Assembly (NCBI GenBank): GCA_039583875.1
Contig: CM077165.1
Location: 67,444,757-67,508,756, forward strand
From: Platanthera guangdongensis
Taxonomy: Eukaryota; Streptophyta; Magnoliopsida; Asparagales; Orchidaceae
Length of the DNA stretch: 64,000 bases
Direction of reading: 5' to 3'
Under the pieces are notes generated by a model. The model was not told where the DNA came from, ran no database searches, and saw nothing but the letters and a program-made list of their open reading frames with translations. Numbering within the stretch: the first letter of the stretch is position 1; every line of letters begins with the position of its first letter. This document shows, one piece after another, positions 33,251 through 45,281 of this stretch. The position numbers were made by a program, and so were the translations under genes.

Positions 33251-36200
33251 TGTTAGATCCCTCCCCTTACCAAGGAGTTAACTCGGTCTTATGCCCAGAA
33301 CCACCGCCTTATGGTGACACTAACACACGGGCTCGTTGACACCGGTAGACTCCGATCCTGCCGGCTAGTACGATTATTTACCTGTAGGCCAATTGAGAAT
33401 AGAAGTACAATAGAAAGAAAACTAGCAAGTCCACATGTCACAGCAATAACATCATATATATAATGAAAAGGTACATCAGTCCACAATGAGTACAAAAAGA
33501 GAGAAGGGCTTATGCCCGTACATGCCAAAAAAATGTATAGTAAAGCCCTCACTCTCTCTCTCACTATAACACTATGCGGAAGCAAACTCTAAACAAGCAC
33601 ACTCGTCATCACCTGATGCTGAGTTACGGTAGTAGCACATGGTATCTCCTCCTCAAGTCCTGCCACCTCTCCCTGCTGGTTGTACTGGTGCTCCAGATCC
33701 TCGAGCTCCTAAAATGATACGGTCACAACCGACTGTTAGTCATAAAGACTAAGCCATTATCATCCTCGCCTCACCCCCGCGACTCCTAGGTACCGAGTAG
33801 GAGGACGAAAGCAGAGGACAACAAAGCAGTTTCAAAATAGAAGCAGGTGACGGTGGATCTATTCTATCATGGATATATTTCTAACAGTTATGTCATTACA
33901 TTAGCAGTTCTATATATATAGCACATGTAAAGTAAGTAAGCAATACTGAAAGAAGAGTGCAGTAAGTAAAGTAAGGAAAGAGCAGAAAGTAAACTATCTA
34001 CTGTTACACTAACATCACAAGAGTACCTTAACTTATATGAATGTCCATACAAACTTATAAGTTAGGGTTTCTGAAATATAACTTATCATATAAAAGAGCT
34101 CATACTAATTTATATGATAAGGATCCATGGTGCGTATGACCTAAATATGTATGTATGTTATGTATGCAGGTTATGATTCATGTAAGTGTAACTCACAAAC
34201 ATGACTCTATGATCACAGACCTTTAGTTCCCGCTTTTTGGAGCTAGCATCACTCTCTGGTACCACCGTTGTGGCTACGGCAGCAGTTGAGCGGGCATCTC
34301 CACTCTTAGGTGGGTATACACACTACAAGGTCTAGACCTCCCATACGCCTTTGTACACGTCCTAGGTGCAATCTAGAGTCTTTACGTACTATTTGCTGGT
34401 TGTCTACCAGTCTTTTTGGTTGAGTGTGCTTTTTTGGGGATCGTCCTCTAGACCGCAATGTAAAACAACCCACTGGCCCCTCAAACCATCACACCTCGCC
34501 AGAATCACCGTACTTCCATCGGTGAGATGATTGTCCCAATATCTTAGTTCTGAATCCCTCCAACCCCTCACGGGTGAGAATGCACATCAATGCCTTAGTT
34601 CTGAATCCCTCCAACCCTTCACGGGTGAGAATGCACATCAATGTCTTAGTTCTAAATCCCTCCAACCCTTCACGGCTGAGAATGCACATCAATGACTTAG
34701 TTCTGAATCTCTCCAACCCTTCACGGGTGAGAATGCACATCAATGCCTTAGTTTTGAATCCCTCCAACCCTTCACGGGTGAGAATGTTACCATGTTCTCT
34801 TAGCCTATTAGACTACTCTTGTCTAATGTTTGTTATACCTAGCAACTTAGGGTTAATCCCAGGACTACCCAAGGCATGCCCGGTGAAGGGCTCTCGGGGG
34901 CACTAGGAACTATGATGGGCTGAAGCCGAAAGCTCCCTTTCTCAAGGATATTTACTTTTATTAATGTCTATCCCTTATCCATACCAACTCTCATTGTTAC
35001 TCTGGGACAAACCTAATTATTTTGAATGTTATCAGGAGAGCGGCGGTCTTCCACCGATCTCCATTGTAGCCACTATCCTTGGGATTTTGAACTCTACCAC
35101 TTGTTATCAAGAAGTGACCTATTGGACACCAACCAGGGTTTATCCTCCCAACATAGATTCCATCTCAACCGACAACCTTATTCCCTGAGGGTCCTAGTAT
35201 CATGGGTTATTTTTACTAAGCGCACCCATGACCTAATGTTGACCGTATGACATGTCTTCCAAACTCTTGGGCCAAATGCCCCTAATTATTTATCATTATT
35301 TGTTATGACGTATGATGTTGACCATCCTAGGTTTTATTATTTTTCTAAGGAGTTAAGGGCCTATATTAATTCTTTTAATTGAGTGACCTGTGTCACCTTG
35401 CACATGATGTATAATCTATAATGGTCCAGCCTACCTAAGAAATTTATCAGATGTTCCATGAGGTTAAATATGACTTCCTACCAAGTTTCATAATTTTCCC
35501 ATGTGAAATTCCATTTAATATCTATTTAATATTAAACCACCAATTGACTACTTCCCAAATGAAGTACAGTATTTGTATAATCTAAAATTCTAGGAAAATT
35601 ACTGATGATCCATGTTGATATAATAAAGCTAAATACAGAATTTTGAAATCCTAAACAGTTATTTGACCTAACTAATATCCATATGAACAATATTACCAAA
35701 ATGTCATTATTACATTTTTCAGCATATAGAAAATCCAAAAATTCTCAAATAATTTAAAAGGGATTTAATCATAGAAATAAACTACTGTAAATTTTTCCAT
35801 AATATTTTAACAAACATTTCCCTTATTTTTAATTAATTTCCATAATGGGCAAAATGATAAATTCTATATAAAATTCAAGTTAACATTACCTAATAGTCCC
35901 ATAAATTTTTCCAAAGGTGAGCTGTGACCTAATAAAACTTGTGACAAAATTTCATAATTTAATAAATTCATATGCCCTAAAATCAAATTTATTTCCTAAC
36001 TAGACATATTTTTCAAAAATTCAAAATAATGAGATTTTTGATCCCACAAATCCCAACCTTCCTATGGGAGGTATATTTCATCCCTATAACCCTTTGTCCA
36101 GAGTTTCATGGACATACAATTGTCCAAATGGGCTAAATTCTCATTTTTCTATTTTTACTACAGGCACTCCAAATTTGAACATACATATCTCATGCATGTG

Positions 36201-36821
36201 GGATTTCCCAAACATGCAGAGGTAAAAATGATCTGAAATTTCTACCATAGTGTTATATTGACCTAGTGGACATTCCACCCAAATTTGGGGGCATTTGGAG
36301 TTGTGTATCTCCAAAAATTCAATTAATTTAATAAAAGATATTTCTCCAAAAAGTATGGAAACATAATTTCCAAAAATTCCCATTTTTGGTCAGTAACTAA
36401 GTAAGACCTAATCACATGCATGACCAAAATCTTAGGTCATGTGGACATAGGGTTTGGCTTGGGCACTCATTTAAATATCTGTCCTAGCCTAGAACTAGTC
36501 TTGGTAAAATGGACCTACAGGGAGTCCTACTGCTCCAAATTACAACTTTAGGGTGTCAAATAAAAGTTAAGACCTATGGCTACATTGTATATGTTGAACA
36601 CATTTTCTGAATCTGCATCTAAGAGGCCAAAAATTAGCCCACAATATACCAAAATAAGTGTGACAGAATACTAAAGTTTGATATATTAATACAACACGAA
36701 TCTCAAAGCAATAATGAAGGGCATCTGTTCATCTTCCTCCTCCAGCCAAGGGTCGAGATTGCCCTGACCTGGAGCGCCTTCAAACCTCATTTCCCAGCCA
36801 CCCCTTAGCCTCCACGGCCGG
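33251..36821. repeat. Element S, left part
   Basis: Non-coding. It holds a 51-bp tandem repeat at 34543-34786 and is AT-rich from about 35250 to 36650. Short ORFs on both strands show no recognisable family. TSD GCCGG of element F occupies 36817-36821. Confidence 0.7.
34543..34786. repeat. 51-bp tandem repeat, about 4.8 copies
   Basis: Units start at 34543, 34594, 34645, 34696 and 34747, each beginning CTTAGTTCTGAATCCCTCC and containing CACGGGTGAGAATGC. Since 51 is a multiple of 3, both strands stay open and give repetitive peptides; these are not genes. Confidence 0.93.
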
Positions 36822-36995
36822 TGATGAACTGTAAATATACGTATTTTTGTGCACATTAATTTAGTCATTTTCATTTATTTTCGTCGTTTTTACTTATTTT
36901 TGTTCAATAAAATGCTCCTATTCTTGTAAATTTTCTTCTAACTTGTTTTATTTTATTTTGCGGAAAAATTTCAAAATCTGCCAAAATTGGGCAGT

Positions 36996-37556
36996 ACACG
37001 CCCGTGACAATTTGGTCACGCCCGTGACCGGGCCGTGACATTGCATTTCCCGTGCAATTACAAAATTCTGAAGAGAAAAGCTCGACACGCCTGGCGACAC
37101 GCCCGTGTCACCTGACACGGGGCGTGACCCAAGCCCGTGCTCACTCCACTCGACGAATTCATCTCGACGATCGTCGAGTGTCGACACCAACAGTCACGCC
37201 CAACGTCACGCCCGTGACCAGGGGCGTGACTCAATTTCCGCTCGACGATTTCGACTCGACACTTTCTGCTTGACGATCGTCGAGTGTCGACACCAACTGT
37301 CACGCCCAGCGTCACGCCCGTGACCTGGTGCGTGACCTTTCTAGCTAGCCCGACAAGATGCTGCAGAAGACTTTCGGCGCAACCCGCGCCCGGTTCTACC
37401 TCCCCGACACGCCCAGAGTCACGCCCGTGACCTGGGGCGTGACTGCCGCGAACTCAGCCCGAAGTCAACTTTCCTGTCCAATCGTCGGCCGCCTTCATGA
37501 ATAGTACTGTCACGCCCCCCCTACACTCCCGTGACCTAGGGCGTGTACTTAGAATT
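36996..37556. repeat. GTCACGCCCGTGAC / GACACGCCCGTGTC palindrome array in U3 of F
   Basis: About eight CACGCCCGTG palindromes alternate with GGGCGTGAC partners. The central block has CTCGACGATCGTCGAG and GTGTCGACACC, each twice. The array ends seven bases before a TATA box. The copy in the 3' LTR (47225-47766) lacks one 12-bp unit. Confidence 0.88.
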
Positions 37557-37562
37557 TTTTGC

Positions 37563-37569
37563 CTATAAA
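37563..37569 (+). promoter_or_regulatory. TATA box of F LTR
   Basis: GCCTATAAATTGCCC directly follows the palindrome array; the same arrangement occurs at 47781-47787. The position and strand fit the LTR promoter. Confidence 0.6.
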
Positions 37570-38539
37570 TTGCCCAGTTCTGTAAGGTCCAAGGGTTCAG
37601 ATTTTTGGGCCATTTTAGTGTCTTTTTGTGGGCTTAATCCGTGGATACTAGTGCTATGTAAGGAGATTTCTCCCTTCTTTATTTCATGTTTTGTTTTGCT
37701 TTATCTTTTAGCTTTGTAATAGCTTGAAAATTTTAATAAAAATGTTAGATTTTCTCTCTCTATATAGCATGAAATTTCATTTGGATGGCTTACTTCTTCT
37801 CCTTTTTATCCTTGGTTTTATCTTTGTTCTTCATTTAGTTCTTCATTTATAAAATGTGTGCGTGTGTGTATGAGTGTTATTTATTTACTTTACATGCCTT
37901 TAATATTTCTCAAGTTAGGTTTTGTTAAAAATTCATGAAATGATGAATTAGGTTTTTCCTTTTTTTTCATATCTTCTTTTAATTTCTTCAACATCTTCAC
38001 TCTTATGAATGTGTAAAAGAGTTACTAAAGTTTCTTTTGTTTTTTTTTACTTAGCTTTATTTTAGGATGAAAACCTTTTTTTTCTTTCTCTTTTATTTCA
38101 ACTTTTTTAGCTCTTTTATGAAATCCTAGGAATGAAAATGTTGAAATTTTAATTTTCCAAAAACTTTGATTTTTAATATGTTTTGAAAAACTTTTGTCCT
38201 CTAAAAATTGTAATTTCCTCTTTTTATTTGTTTTTGACAAAACCTAAGTATGAAAATGTTAAAGTTTTAATTTTTAGGTAACTTTCATTTTGCTTTCAAT
38301 TTGTGTATGTGAGTATATGAGTATAACTTTTTGATGCTTTGATTTTTTCTTTGTTATTAGTGTGTGTGAGTGTATGAGAATAATTTTTAATGTTTTGTTC
38401 AAATTATGTAGAGTGTGTGAGTGTAGGTGTATAACTTTTATGCTTTGATTCAAATTTAGTAGAGTGTGTGAGTGTAGGTGTTAGCTTTATTGCTTACTTG
38501 AAATTCTTATGGAGTGTGTGTGTCTCTGTGTATTTATTT

Positions 38540-38890
38540 CCGCCTACTCGTTAAGAGTTAAATGGCGCATCGTTTTCATTTTCAGTCCTACTCGTTTGAG
38601 TAGGACTTGTTATTTTCTTTCTTTATTTTTCCGCCTACTCACTTGAGTTTAAATGGCCGGACCTTTTTTCCCCGCCTACTCGTTTGAGTAGGCCTTGTAA
38701 TTTTCTTTCTTTATTTTTCCGCCTACTCACTTGAGTTAAATGGACGGATCTTTATAGCCCTGTAATCACATTTATTTTCTCCTACTCATTTGAGTAGGAC
38801 TCGCTTTCATTTCAGTCCTACTCGTTTGAGTAAGACTTGCAATTTTCAGCTTTTATTTACCGCCCCCACTCGTTTGAGTGGGACTCGCAA
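38540..38890. repeat. CCTACTCGTTTGAGTAGG hairpin array in F LTR
   Basis: Eight units, each a 7-bp stem (CCTACTC/GAGTAGG) around GTTT, ATTT or ACTT, are spaced about 35-55 bp apart. Some have one arm degenerated to GAGTTAAATGG. The second copy is at about 48760-49110. Confidence 0.88.
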
Positions 38891-39875
38891 ATGTTAAATA
38901 TGCAAATTTCTTTCATGTGTAACTTAGTTCCTGTTTAATTTATAATTTGGAGTGTGCGTGAGTTCTTGTTTTAGCTAATTTTTCAGTTTTCTAAATGTTT
39001 GTTATTTTTCTTATGTCCCCTTCTTATAATCGTTTAGTGTTTAATTTCGAACTTACGCCTCACTAAATTATAAGCCGTCCCCATACCGATGTGTGGCTAA
39101 TCGCTATTAGCCTCGGCATCGAAGAGCATTGGGACATTTAAAATGATTTATAATAATTTAAGCTCTTTATTTTCATTTTAATTTAAGGACTTAAGATTTA
39201 CCCCGGGTTTACGACGCGTAGGACCACATATCGATGTGTGGGCCCTATTTCCGTAGTCCATATGCTAGCTACCCGAGAGGCCGTGCATATGGACCGATCA
39301 TCCCTGGGTAAATAGAGTTGTGTGCATACCCTCGAAAGAGGACAAGCGTAATTCTACCGGATTGGGTTCCCCACCCAATAGCGGGGTTCTTAGCGTAAAG
39401 CGGGCGTTAAGAGAAATCCTTCGTCGGACTAACGTTCGGTCGAATAGTCTTAACGTTTAGGTGAGCGATATCCCTATAGCTAGGTGAGCTCACATTTGTG
39501 GAACCTCCACGGCCAAGTTGCCTTATTATTAATTTGAAAACTAAGTCCTATAATTATTAAAAATTGTTTTAGTCTTAATCCGATTCGATGCCGAGCGTTA
39601 ACCCTTCATCGAATATTTTCTAAATCGTTTTTTCGCTCATTTGCTTTTCCGTCTTTTATTAAGTAAAAAAAATCCACCTTTCTTTCAGTAAAATAATAGT
39701 CCTCCCGGAGGAGTAAGAATAGTCAACGCGACCCCGAGAACAATACGACCTCGGTATTCCACCGAATATTGAGTACTACTTGCGATAGGTGCACTTGCCT
39801 ACCCGAGCAAGCCCGCGGCGATCGACTCACCGAACCAACCACAGTAAGAGTCTGTTCGCGGGCCCATCAAGTTTT

Positions 39876-39893
39876 TGGCGCCGTTGCCGGGGA
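39876..39893 (+). other. Primer binding site of F (tRNA-Asp type)
   Basis: TGGCGCCGTTGCCGGGGA lies six bases after the LTR. It is the standard site of the Athila/Tat group. Confidence 0.85.
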
Positions 39894-40024
39894 GTCTCTT
39901 TTCGAGTTGCTATTTCGAATTCCGGAGTCTATTACTTTTACTTATTTTCTATAAAAAAAAACTAAAAACTTTATTTTAAAAACAAAAAAAAGAAGTTTAT
40001 TTTGTTTTATTTTTGTTTGGGTGT

Positions 40025-41503
40025 ATGACCCGAGGACAACCCTCAGAGTCTGAAGATTTTGACTTCGACCCTGAGATCGAACGCTCTCTTGCGTGTATTC
40101 GATCTCAACGCCGAAATCCTTCTTTAGATCCCGAGGAATCTATCGGAGAACGTACTGTTGTACTTATGGCTGCGCCTAACCCTCCCCCGACGGCCGAGCG
40201 TACTATGTCCTATTACGCCCGGCCTAACCTGGATGATTCTGGGTCGCGTATTGTTCGCCCTGCGGTGGCGAATAATAATTTCGAAATAAAGTCAAGTGTC
40301 ATTCAAATGGTCCAAAACGCCGTGCAGTTCGATGGAATGCCGGATGAGGACCCGAATGTCCACTTGTCCAATTTCTTGGAGATATGCGACACCTTCAAGA
40401 TTAATGGCGTCACTGATGACGCCATTCGTTTGCGCTTATTTCATTTTTCCCTTAAGTCCAAAGCCAAGGCGTGGTTGAATGCCCTCCCACGAGGATGTAT
40501 CACCACGTGGGCTGAGTTGACGGAACGGTTCCTAACGAATTACTTTCCGCCCGCAAAAACTGCAAAGTTGCGGGCGGACATTTCTTCGTTTGTGCAAAAC
40601 GATCCTGAGTCTCTATACGAGACTTGGGAACGGTTTAAGGAATTCCTCCGCCGTTGCCCGCACCACGCGCTGCCAACGTGGTTGCAAGTTCAAATTTTTT
40701 ATAATGGGCTGAATTTTCAGACGCGTCAAATGATTGACGCGGCTGCCGGGGGTACGCTTAACAACAAAACCCCCGAGGCCGCCCAGGCTTTATTCGAAGA
40801 GATGGCTATGAACGCCTATCAATGGAACATCCCGCGGGGACGGCCAAAGCCGGCGGCTGGTCTTTTTGAAGTGGATGTCACTGCTCTCTTGACCCTTCAA
40901 GTTGAAAGGTTAATAAAGCAGGTGGCGGAGATGTCTGCTGCCTCCTCCACTCCGCCTTGTTTTATTCCCCCTAACGTCTGCGTAGCTGAAGAGTTCGTGG
41001 ACTTCATGGGAAATTCGGGTCGTCCCCCCTTCAACCCCAACAACAACCCTTATAGTAATAACTATAATCCGGGTTGGAGGAATCACCCCAACTTCTTGTG
41101 GAGCAACCCGAATAATGCTCAGTGTCCCCCTATTTCTTATGCCCCCGGATTTCTTCCTCCTCCTCCTCTTCTGAAACCCTCCCCGATGGAGGAAAACTTT
41201 TCGAAGTATATTGCGTCCAACGAGTCAAATATCCGGAACATCACCGGATCGCTAAAAACACTCGAACAACAGGTTGGACAGCTGGCGAGGATGATGTCCG
41301 AGCGCGCGCTCGGGGCACTGCCGGGAAACACGGAGCCCAATCCGCGGGAGAACGCCAATGCTATAACCCTCCGTAGCGGAAAGGAGGTGGTCGATCCAAA
41401 ACGGACCGACCCTCAGGTACATATTTCAACTCCGACCCCTCTTCCCCTTTCTTCGCTTACGCCGCCTTTACCAATTATAAAAGAAAAAAATATTTTAAAC
41501 TAG
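40025..41503 (+). CDS. gag of element F (Athila-type), intact
   Basis: ATG at 40025 opens an uninterrupted frame of about 492 codons. The Athila gag core runs from about residue 85 to 275: NNNFEIKSSVIQMVQ, DPNVHLSNFLEICDTFK, RLRLFHFSLKSKAKAWL, FPPAKTAKLRADI, ESLYETWERFKEFLRRCPHH, then QMIDAAAGGTLNNKTPE. A Pro/Asn-rich linker and a helix with LKTLEQQVGQLARMM follow. No zinc knuckle is present, as in other Athila gags. It ends at TAG 41501-41503, in frame with pol, so the stop probably replaces a sense codon in a once continuous gag-pol. Confidence 0.85.
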   Translation: MTRGQPSESEDFDFDPEIERSLACIRSQRRNPSLDPEESIGERTVVLMAAPNPPPTAERTMSYYARPNLDDSGSRIVRPAVANNNFEIKSSVIQMVQNAVQFDGMPDEDPNVHLSNFLEICDTFKINGVTDDAIRLRLFHFSLKSKAKAWLNALPRGCITTWAELTERFLTNYFPPAKTAKLRADISSFVQNDPESLYETWERFKEFLRRCPHHALPTWLQVQIFYNGLNFQTRQMIDAAAGGTLNNKTPEAAQALFEEMAMNAYQWNIPRGRPKPAAGLFEVDVTALLTLQVERLIKQVAEMSAASSTPPCFIPPNVCVAEEFVDFMGNSGRPPFNPNNNPYSNNYNPGWRNHPNFLWSNPNNAQCPPISYAPGFLPPPPLLKPSPMEENFSKYIASNESNIRNITGSLKTLEQQVGQLARMMSERALGALPGNTEPNPRENANAITLRSGKEVVDPKRTDPQVHISTPTPLPLSSLTPPLPIIKEKNILN

Positions 41504-44500
41504 GCTCTTCCGTATCCGCATAAGTTAGATAACGAGCGTAAGGATGCGCAATATGAAAAATTTATTTTATTATTAAAACAAATTCACATTAAGGTTCCTT
41601 TTTGCGAGGCTATCTCGCAAATGCCCAAATATGCGAAATTTTTAAAAGAACTACTTTCTAATAAACGTAAATTAGAGGATATTTCGCATGTATCTCTCAA
41701 CGCTGTCTGCTCGGCGGCCCTTACTAATAAATTGCCCACAAAACAAAACGACCCGGGACGGTTTTCCATCCCGTGCCTTTTTGGCGATATATTAGTAAAG
41801 TACGCCTTAGCTGATTTAGGGGCTAGCATTAATCTGATGTCGTTCTCGCTCTTTTCGCGTTTAGGCTTGGGTACTCCTAGTCCTACGAATATGCGCATCC
41901 AATTAGCGGATCGCTCGGTTAAGTTCCCTATCGGGGTAGTGGAGGACGTCCTTGTCCGAGTCGACAAGTTTACCTTCCCGGTAGACTTCGTCATCTTAGA
42001 TATCGAGGAGGACGCCGAGGTACCAATAATACTCGGTCGCCCTTTTCTCGCCACCTCCCGCGCACTAATAGATGTTAGTAATGGTAGTCTTCTCCTCCGA
42101 GTAGGCGATGACCAAGTTACTTTCTTTATTAATCCCTCGATGGACAATTTGTCATCGAGCGACGATTTCTGCTACTCTTTAGATATCTTTTTTGGAGATC
42201 GTTCTTCTCCCGTTTTCGAGTCCGTATTTTTAAACGACGATGTTTATGCGCTCGAAAATTTTAAATGCGATGAGGATACTTCTTTAGACTTGCCTTTCGA
42301 ACCAATTGGTAAGAAAGACATAGGAATTAAAACCTCCCTAGAAGAACCGCCCATCCTAGACCTCAAACCCTTACCCGCATCGCTCAAATACGCTTTTTTG
42401 GGAAAAGGCGATACGCTTCCCGTTATCATTTCTTCGGACTTGAGTGATTCGTAGACTTCCGATTTATTGGAAGTTTTATTTAAACATCGCCACGCAATTG
42501 CGTGGCAAATCTCTGACTTAAAGGGGATTAGCCCCTACTTTTGCACCCATAAGATTTTTCTTAACGATAATTGTCGCAAAACGATTCAGCCGCAACGTCG
42601 TCTTAACCCAAACATGAAAGACGTCGTTAAAGCCGAAATCATTAAGTTATTAGATGCGGGGATTATCTACCCTACTTCGGACAGTGCATGGGTTAGTCCC
42701 GTGCATGTCGTGCCCAAGAAGGGCGGTCTTACCGTAGTGGCGAATGAGCATAACGAGCTCGTCCCAACTCGTACTATTACGGGTTGGCATCTGTGCATCG
42801 ACTATAGAAAACTTAATGACGCCACCCGCAAGGACCATTTCCCTCTGCCATTTTTGGACCAGATTTTAGAGCGTTTATCTGGTCATCCGTATTATTATTT
42901 TCTTGATGGTTTATCGAGGTTTTTCCAAATCCCCATTTCCCCCGATGACAAAGAGAAAACAACTTTTACTTGCCCGTTTGGCACCTTCGCATATCGAAGA
43001 ATGCTATTTGGACTCTGCAACGCGCCAGCTACATTCTAAAGATGTATGCTAGCGATCTTTGGCGAGCTAGTAGAAGACATTATGGAAGTCTTTATGGATG
43101 ACTTCTCTGTTTCCGGACGCTCTTTTCCCGATTGCCTTCACAATTTAGATCGTGTCCTTCAACGGTGCGAGGACACAAGCCTTGTTTTAAATTGGGAAAA
43201 ATGCAACTTTATGGTTCGAGGAGGTTTGGTCCTCGGCCATATGATTTCGTCTAAGTGGATAGAGGTGGATAAGGCCAAGATAGAAATTATAGAAAAACTT
43301 CCGCATCCAACAAACGTAAAATCTATTAGGAGTTTCTTAGGCCATGCGGGCTTTTATCGACGCTTCATTCAAGACTTTTCAAAAATAACAAAGCCGCTTA
43401 CTCACCTCTTGGAAAAGGAATCACGTTTCATCTTTAGTAGCGAATGCGAGTCCGCCTTTAATATAATAAAACAAAAACTTATCTCTTCACCAATTTTAGT
43501 GGCCCCTAATTGGTCCCTTCCGTTCGAAATAATGTGCGACGCTAGTGATATTGCCTTAGGTGCCGTTCTTGGCCAACGCGTAGAAAAACATTTTCATCAT
43601 ATTTATTACGCTAGCAAGACGCTCACTTCCGCACAAGTAAATTACACGACAACGGAAAAGGAACTCTTAGCCGTCGTTTTCGCTTTCGATAAGTTTCGCT
43701 CGTATATAACGCTAACTAAAGTTATCGTTTTTTACCGATCACTCCGCGCTTAAATATTTATTAGCTAAAAATGATGCGAAGCCCCGCCTTCTTCGATGGA
43801 TTCTCCTCCTACAAGAGTTTGATTTGGAGATCTGAGATAAGCGGGGAGCGGAAAATCTAGCGGCAGACCACCTCTCCCGTTTAGAAAATCCGGGTGCGGA
43901 AGCGCTCGTCGAATCTGAAATAAATGATAGATTCCCCGAGGAACGCCTTCTTGCCATTAATAAATCTTCGTCATCTTCGCCTTGGTTCGCAGATTTTGCA
44001 AATTTCTTAGTAGAGCGGGTGCTTCCAAAAGAGTTTTCAAGTCATCAAAAGAAGAAATTCTTTTCTGACTTGAAAAATTTCTTTTGGGAGGACCCATTTC
44101 TTTTTCGTATCTGCGCGGACCAAGCGGTCCGAAGATTCGTTGCGGGTGTGGAGTGCTTACAAATTCTTAAGCACTGCCACGAGGGTCCAGCCGGTGGGCA
44201 TTATCAAGCCAACCGGACCGCTCGGAAGGCGCTAGAGGCGGGCTACTTTTGGCCCACTCTCTTCAAAGACGCACATAATTTTGTGCGCGCATGCGATAGC
44301 TGTCAGCGGTCGGGTAACATCTCTCGTCGCGACGAGATGCCCCAAAACATGTTTTTAGAGTGCGAAGTCTTCGATTTATGGGGCATATATTTTGTTGTCC
44401 CCCTACCTCCTTCTTTCAAAAATATGTATATTTTAGTGGCGGTCGACTACGTATCCAGGTGGGCGGAAGCGCAAGCTCTCCCCACCAACGATGCGCGAGT

Positions 44501-45281
44501 CGTCGTTACATTTCTTAAAAAATTATTTTCTCGCTTCGGCACGCCTCGCGCAATTATTAGTGATAGAGGAACGCATTTCTATAACGCTCTTATGGCTAAG
44601 ACGTTAGCTAAATACGGAGTCACGCACAAGCTTGCCACCCCCTGCCACCCGCAAACAAGTGGCCAAGTCGAGGTAGTAAATCGAGAGATTAAGCGAATTT
44701 TAGAAAAAACCGTTTCGCTAAATAGGAAAGATTGGTCCGTTAAACTCGACGATGCGTTGTGGGCGTATCGGACGGCATACAAAACCGCAATTGGATGTAC
44801 GCCGTTCCGGTTAGTCTATGGCAAAGCGTGTCATTTACCCGTAGAATTAGAGCATCGCGCTCTTTGGGCTTTAAAACACTTAAACCTTGACTCCAACTTA
44901 GCCGCTCAAAATAGAAAACTGCAACTAAACGAGCTCGATGAATGGCGTGCGAACGCTTACGAGAGCAATAAATTCTATAAGGAGCGCTCTAAGTTATATC
45001 ACGATCGAAAAATCAAGTCCCAAAAATTATTTTCTCCGGGCGATCTTGTCCTTCTTTACAATTCACGACTTAGGCTTTTTCCAGGTAAATTAAAATCTAG
45101 ATGGTCCGGTCCCTTCCTAGTTGAAGAAGTATTTCCATATGGAACCGTACTCGTCTCCCACCCGGAAAAAGGTTCATTTAAGGTAAACGGTCATCGGTTA
45201 AAGTCTTATATAGCAGGCGACCCAATGATCGGTTTTAGCGAAACCATAACTTTCCTCCACCTAATAAACCCGCCCAAATAG
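41504..45281 (+). pseudogene. pol of element F: protease-RT-RNase H-integrase
   Basis: Protease has ALADLGASINLM near 41815. RT has LCIDYRKLND near 42795, FLDGLSRF and FMDDFS near 43095. RNase H has MCDASD near 43530. The integrase H2C2 zinc region lies near 44175-44310, with IISDRGTHF near 44555 and QTSGQVEV near 44655. Breaks are TAG at 42452, TAA at 43037 (CAA context), an extra T in a T-run near 43731, and TGA near 43832 (CGA context). The first catalytic Asp of integrase (GID-F) is Tyr at codon 44388-44390. The integrase frame 44019-45281 is otherwise open to the natural end. Confidence 0.92.

Larger units (their letters stand above)
36822..39869 (+). repeat. 5' LTR of element F
   Basis: 3048 bp. 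In order: CpG palindrome array (36996-37556), TATA box (37563), a T-rich part with GTGTGTGAGTG words (38290-38520), a hairpin array of CCTACTC...GAGTAGG (38540-38890), and a structured 3' end with inverted repeats near 39060-39480. Its partner is 47051-50086. Confidence 0.93.

Noticed and set aside
34489..34906. Repeat-peptide ORFs on both strands
   Set aside because: By-product of a 51-bp tandem repeat whose length is a multiple of three.
39040..39520. Structured non-coding RNA or tRNA-like gene
   Set aside because: Several inverted repeats are visible, but no tRNA box A/B pair or known RNA fold could be identified, and the segment is simply the R/U5 side of the F LTR, repeated at 49240-49740.
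41501..41503. Programmed readthrough TAG between gag and pol of F
   Set aside because: Other stops of the same kind occur further on in the same pol, so a random nonsense change is simpler. Athila gag-pol is usually one frame.
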